Shown piece by piece: positions 7,272 through 8,977 of a stretch of DNA of 8,977 nucleotides. The stretch spans positions 1 to 8,977 of the forward strand of contig ONOZ01000028.1 in NCBI GenBank assembly GCA_900319595.1, written 5' to 3'. Every line of letters begins with the position of its first letter. Positions within the stretch are counted from its first letter, which is position 1. The notes beneath the pieces are model-generated. The model did no database searches. It saw nothing but the letters and a program-made list of their open reading frames with translations, and was not told the origin of the DNA. Origin of the DNA: an uncultured Bacteroidales bacterium. Lineage in GTDB: Bacteria; Bacteroidota; Bacteroidia; Bacteroidales; P3. The translations under genes and the position numbers were made by a program.

Positions 7272-8207
7272 ATGAAAAAATTAGTAGTTGTCGCTTTGGG
7301 AGGCAATGCACTGTTAAGAAGTGAACAAAAAGGTACATATAAAGAACAAATAGAGAATGTAAAACAAACTTGTCAGCAAATTGGTAGTTTGTTATCTGAT
7401 TGCAATGTAGTGATTGCACATGGCAACGGTCCGCAGGTAGGAAATATTTTACTGCAAAACGAAGCCGGAAAAGAAAAGCATGGTGTTGAAGATATGCCTT
7501 TGGATTATTGTGTAGCACAGACACAAGGTAGTATAGGTTATCTAATAGATATGTGTATGCGTAATGTAATGGCAGAGATGAATGTACAAAGAAATGTTGT
7601 AACATTGCTAACACAAGTAACGGTGGATAAAAATGATAAAGGTTTTTCAAATCCGACAAAACCAGTTGGCCCTTATTATACAAAGGAAAGTGCGGAAGAA
7701 TATGCAAAAACTACTGGTGCAACCTTTAAAGAGGACGCAAAGGGTCGGGGTTGGAGAAAAGTTGTAGCATCTCCTGTACCTTTGACAATAGAGAACGTAA
7801 ATTTGGTTAAGCAATTAGCACAAGATGGCAATATTATAGTAACTGTTGGTGGCGGTGGCATACCTGTCATTGAGGAAAACGGACAAATTAAAGGTGTTGA
7901 AGCTGTTATTGATAAAGATTTGGCAAGTGCAGTTACGGCAGTATCAATTGGTGCAGATGAATTCTATATTCTAACGGACGTTCCTAAGGTTTATATCAAT
8001 TTCCGTAAAGAAAACGAAAAGGCATTAGATATTTTGACGGTTCAAGAGGCAGAAGAGTTATTGCAAAATGGTCAATTCGGCGAAGGAAGTATGGCTCCAA
8101 AGATACGAGCAGCCCTATATTTTGTCAAAAATGGAGGAAAAGAGTGCATAATTACAGAAGCAAATCAGCTGAAAAACACTAAATGTGGCACAAGAATAGT
8201 AAGGTAA
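7272..8207 (+). CDS. arcC: Carbamate kinase
   Basis: The enzyme interconverts carbamoyl phosphate plus ADP with carbamate plus ATP in the cytoplasm. It is normally the ATP-yielding step of arginine deiminase or purine/allantoin breakdown. The 311 residues match the usual length and carry the amino-acid-kinase-fold motifs: ALGGNAL (8-14), HGNGPQVG (50-57), Q-T-Q-G-S-I-G-Y-L (83-91), K-P-V-G-P-Y-Y (130-136), G-W-R-K-V-V-A-S-P (160-168), VGGGGIPV (192-199), the segment I-D-K-D-L-A-S-A, and near the end FGEGSMAPKIRAA. The ATG is 29 bp after its promoter element. No arcA, argF/arcB or arcD gene is adjacent, so it is a stand-alone copy here. A terminator lies about 183 bp after its stop, leaving an unusually long 3' segment. 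Confidence 0.97.
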   Translation: MKKLVVVALGGNALLRSEQKGTYKEQIENVKQTCQQIGSLLSDCNVVIAHGNGPQVGNILLQNEAGKEKHGVEDMPLDYCVAQTQGSIGYLIDMCMRNVMAEMNVQRNVVTLLTQVTVDKNDKGFSNPTKPVGPYYTKESAEEYAKTTGATFKEDAKGRGWRKVVASPVPLTIENVNLVKQLAQDGNIIVTVGGGGIPVIEENGQIKGVEAVIDKDLASAVTAVSIGADEFYILTDVPKVYINFRKENEKALDILTVQEAEELLQNGQFGEGSMAPKIRAALYFVKNGGKECIITEANQLKNTKCGTRIVR

Positions 8208-8305
8208 AATTATTCTTCGTGATTAATTCATTTATTTGCGTGATTATTTTTTTTATTAGTGTGATTAATTTTTTTATATGCGATACGATAAAAATGTGTA
8301 TATAA
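8183..8305 (+). CDS. Possible 40-residue single-pass membrane peptide overlapping arcC
   Basis: A short frame opens with ATG at 8183 inside the 3' end of arcC, in a different frame, and ends at TAA 8303-8305. The predicted peptide begins M-W-H-K-N-S-K-V-K, which is basic. It then has a hydrophobic stretch of about 24 residues containing three heptads: VINSFIC (13-19), VIIFFIS (20-26) and VINFFIC (27-33). It ends D-T-I-K-M-C-I. A basic N-terminus plus one hydrophobic helix is what small membrane proteins and hydrophobic toxin peptides look like. Against it: T-rich DNA gives hydrophobic codons by chance, the frame is short, there is no recognisable ribosome site, and I recognise no homologue. 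The heptads come directly from the 21-bp DNA repeats. Confidence 0.25.
   Translation: MWHKNSKVKLFFVINSFICVIIFFISVINFFICDTIKMCI
8219..8281 (+). repeat. Three tandem 21-bp repeats
   Basis: Each unit starts GTGATTA, at 8219, 8240 and 8261, so the period is exactly 21 bp. Unit 1 begins GTGATTAATTCATTTATTTG, unit 2 GTGATTATTTTTTTTATTAG, unit 3 GTGATTAATTTTTTTATATG. The seven-base head is identical in all three and the T-rich remainder is similar. Twenty-one bases is about two helical turns and also seven codons, so both a protein-binding array and coding repetition are possible. Confidence 0.8.
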
Positions 8306-8390
8306 AATGTGTTAAAATATTGAAAAATAATAACTAAGATAATAGTCAGTATTTTGATAAGTTGTAAGAATAAAAGGTTTATACATGGGA

Positions 8391-8425
8391 GTGTGGAATT
8401 TTATATTATAATTCCACACTTTTTT
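8391..8425 (+). terminator. Rho-independent terminator
   Basis: A perfect 10-bp stem pairs GTGTGGAATT (8391-8400) with AATTCCACAC (8410-8419) around a 9-base A/T loop, and is followed directly by six T (8420-8425). The T tract marks it as a plus-strand terminator. It would end the arcC transcript and separate it from the sigma factor gene, whose promoter begins about 25 bp later. Confidence 0.85.
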
Positions 8426-8450
8426 ATGTAAAAATATACATTTTTTTCAC

Positions 8451-8458
8451 TATCTTTG
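8451..8458 (+). promoter_or_regulatory. -7 promoter element of the ECF sigma factor gene
   Basis: TATCTTTG followed by TAACTT matches the TAnnTTTG consensus. No clear TTTG lies 19-21 bp upstream. It sits only 12 bp before an in-frame ATG at 8471 and 60 bp before the preferred ATG at 8519, which matters for choosing the start. Confidence 0.6.
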
Positions 8459-8518
8459 TAACTTCTGAACATGGTTAAGGGTTTTATTAGTAAAAGTAAG
8501 ATACAAGACAAATATATA

Positions 8519-8977
8519 ATGACAGGCAAAGACTATAAGCGACATATAAACAATTACTCGGACGACTTGTTACGCTACCTTGCAAAGAATTTACAGGATA
8601 TTGACGAAGCGAAAGACATACTGCAAGATGCTTTTATTGCTCTTTGGGAGAATAGAACAAAAATAGAAAACGCTAAGGTAAAAAGTTGGTTATTTACCGT
8701 TGCACACAACAAAATGTTGAAGTTGATTCGTCATAATAAAGTAAGACAAAATGTATTGGATAACGGGTTTATACAACAAGAAAATGAAAGAACGATAAAA
8801 CAAGATATAGAAAATGTACAACAAATTGATTATCTGCTCTCTAAATTAAATCCAACACAAAGACAATGCCTAACTTTGAAAGAATGGAACGGATTTTCAA
8901 TAAAAGAAATAGCACAAATAATAAATATAAGTGAGCAGAACGTCAAAGTAAATATATTTCGGGCGAAAATTAAACTG
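8519..8977 (+). CDS. ECF-type RNA polymerase sigma factor, 3' end missing
   Basis: This partial gene has 153 codons in the window and is open at the right edge, probably lacking only its last few residues. Sigma region 2 covers about residues 10-65: the helix Y-S-D-D-L-L-R-Y-L, the acidic D-I-D-E-A-K-D-I-L-Q-D-A-F-I-A-L-W (residues 28-44), and K-S-W-L-F-T-V-A-H-N-K. Region 4 covers about 104-153: L-L-S-K-L-N-P-T-Q-R-Q-C-L, then the helix-turn-helix F-S-I-K-E-I-A-Q-I-I-N-I-S-E-Q-N-V-K for -35 recognition. Proteins of this group redirect RNA polymerase to a small regulon and are often held by an anti-sigma factor; none is visible because the window ends. An in-frame ATG at 8471 would add 16 residues. 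I prefer 8519 because family members usually begin a few residues before the first helix. Confidence 0.93.
   Translation, partial: MTGKDYKRHINNYSDDLLRYLAKNLQDIDEAKDILQDAFIALWENRTKIENAKVKSWLFTVAHNKMLKLIRHNKVRQNVLDNGFIQQENERTIKQDIENVQQIDYLLSKLNPTQRQCLTLKEWNGFSIKEIAQIINISEQNVKVNIFRAKIKL

Larger units (their letters stand above)
8208..8518. other. 311-bp stretch between arcC and the sigma factor gene
   Basis: This very A/T-rich region has no firm gene. In order it holds three tandem 21-bp repeats (8219-8281) lying inside a possible small ORF (8183-8305), about 85 bp of featureless A/T-rich DNA (8306-8390), a rho-independent terminator (8391-8425), and the -7 element of the sigma factor promoter (8451-8458). 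I saw no tRNA or IS remnant and no convincing promoter between the repeats and the terminator. Confidence 0.8.

Noticed and set aside
7255..7707. 150-codon open frame on the minus strand opposite arcC
   Set aside because: It lies wholly within or opposite a clear carbamate kinase gene, has a composition rich in His, Leu, Phe and Tyr as expected from the reverse complement of coding DNA, and shows no recognisable domain or promoter.
8219..8281. CRISPR array
   Set aside because: Three units of 21 bp with no separate spacers, and similarity running through the whole unit, are a tandem repeat, not repeats alternating with unique spacers.
8306..8390. Independent small RNA gene ending at the terminator
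   Set aside because: I found no TAnnTTTG element in this stretch; the nearest look-alike near 8350 is one base short. A processed 3'-UTR RNA remains possible but is not shown by the sequence.

Overview
The window is low-GC DNA that reads as a member of the Bacteroidetes, most likely the order Bacteroidales. The main evidence is a recurring promoter element of the form TAnnTTTG, usually followed by CA. It occurs just upstream of every gene or gene cluster whose 5' end is visible, at six places. Start codons lack Shine-Dalgarno sequences and are preceded by A/T-rich DNA. The exported proteins and the YciO-like, BglX-like and lipoprotein sequences are also of Bacteroidetes type. I cannot name the genus.

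The left half (1-3540) is a tightly packed minus-strand cluster. In transcription order it holds a YciO/YrdC/Sua5-family protein, an exported TPR-repeat protein, the RuvX/YqgF pre-16S rRNA nuclease or Holliday-junction resolvase homologue, peptide deformylase, and a lipoprotein cut by the window edge. The gaps are 5, 129 (from the corrected RuvX start), 41 and 9 bp. RuvX has its own promoter, so the cluster probably gives two overlapping transcripts. Deformylase (N-terminal maturation of new proteins), RuvX (16S rRNA end processing) and a protein related to the tRNA t6A enzyme together give it a translation and RNA-maturation theme.

A 131-bp divergent region (3541-3671) holds two back-to-back promoters of nearly mirror-image sequence. 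The right half is on the plus strand: a membrane-anchored metallophosphoesterase, an exported BglX-like family 3 glycoside hydrolase, a carbamate kinase without other arginine deiminase genes nearby, and an ECF sigma factor that runs off the right edge. Each has its own TAnnTTTG element, so these look like separate single-gene transcripts, not one pathway.

The 311-bp stretch between carbamate kinase and the sigma factor is the least ordinary part. It starts with three tandem 21-bp repeats. These lie inside a possible 40-codon reading frame that overlaps the end of arcC and would encode a basic N-terminus followed by a hydrophobic heptad-repeat helix. A clear rho-independent terminator and the sigma-factor promoter follow. 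The other notable points are residue changes at conserved sites: a metal-ligand His changed to Tyr in the metallophosphoesterase, and a Pro-Gly-Pro changed to Ile-Glu-Gln in the YciO-like protein. I found no CRISPR array, tRNA, rRNA, insertion sequence or defence system, and no strong case for a wholly new system.
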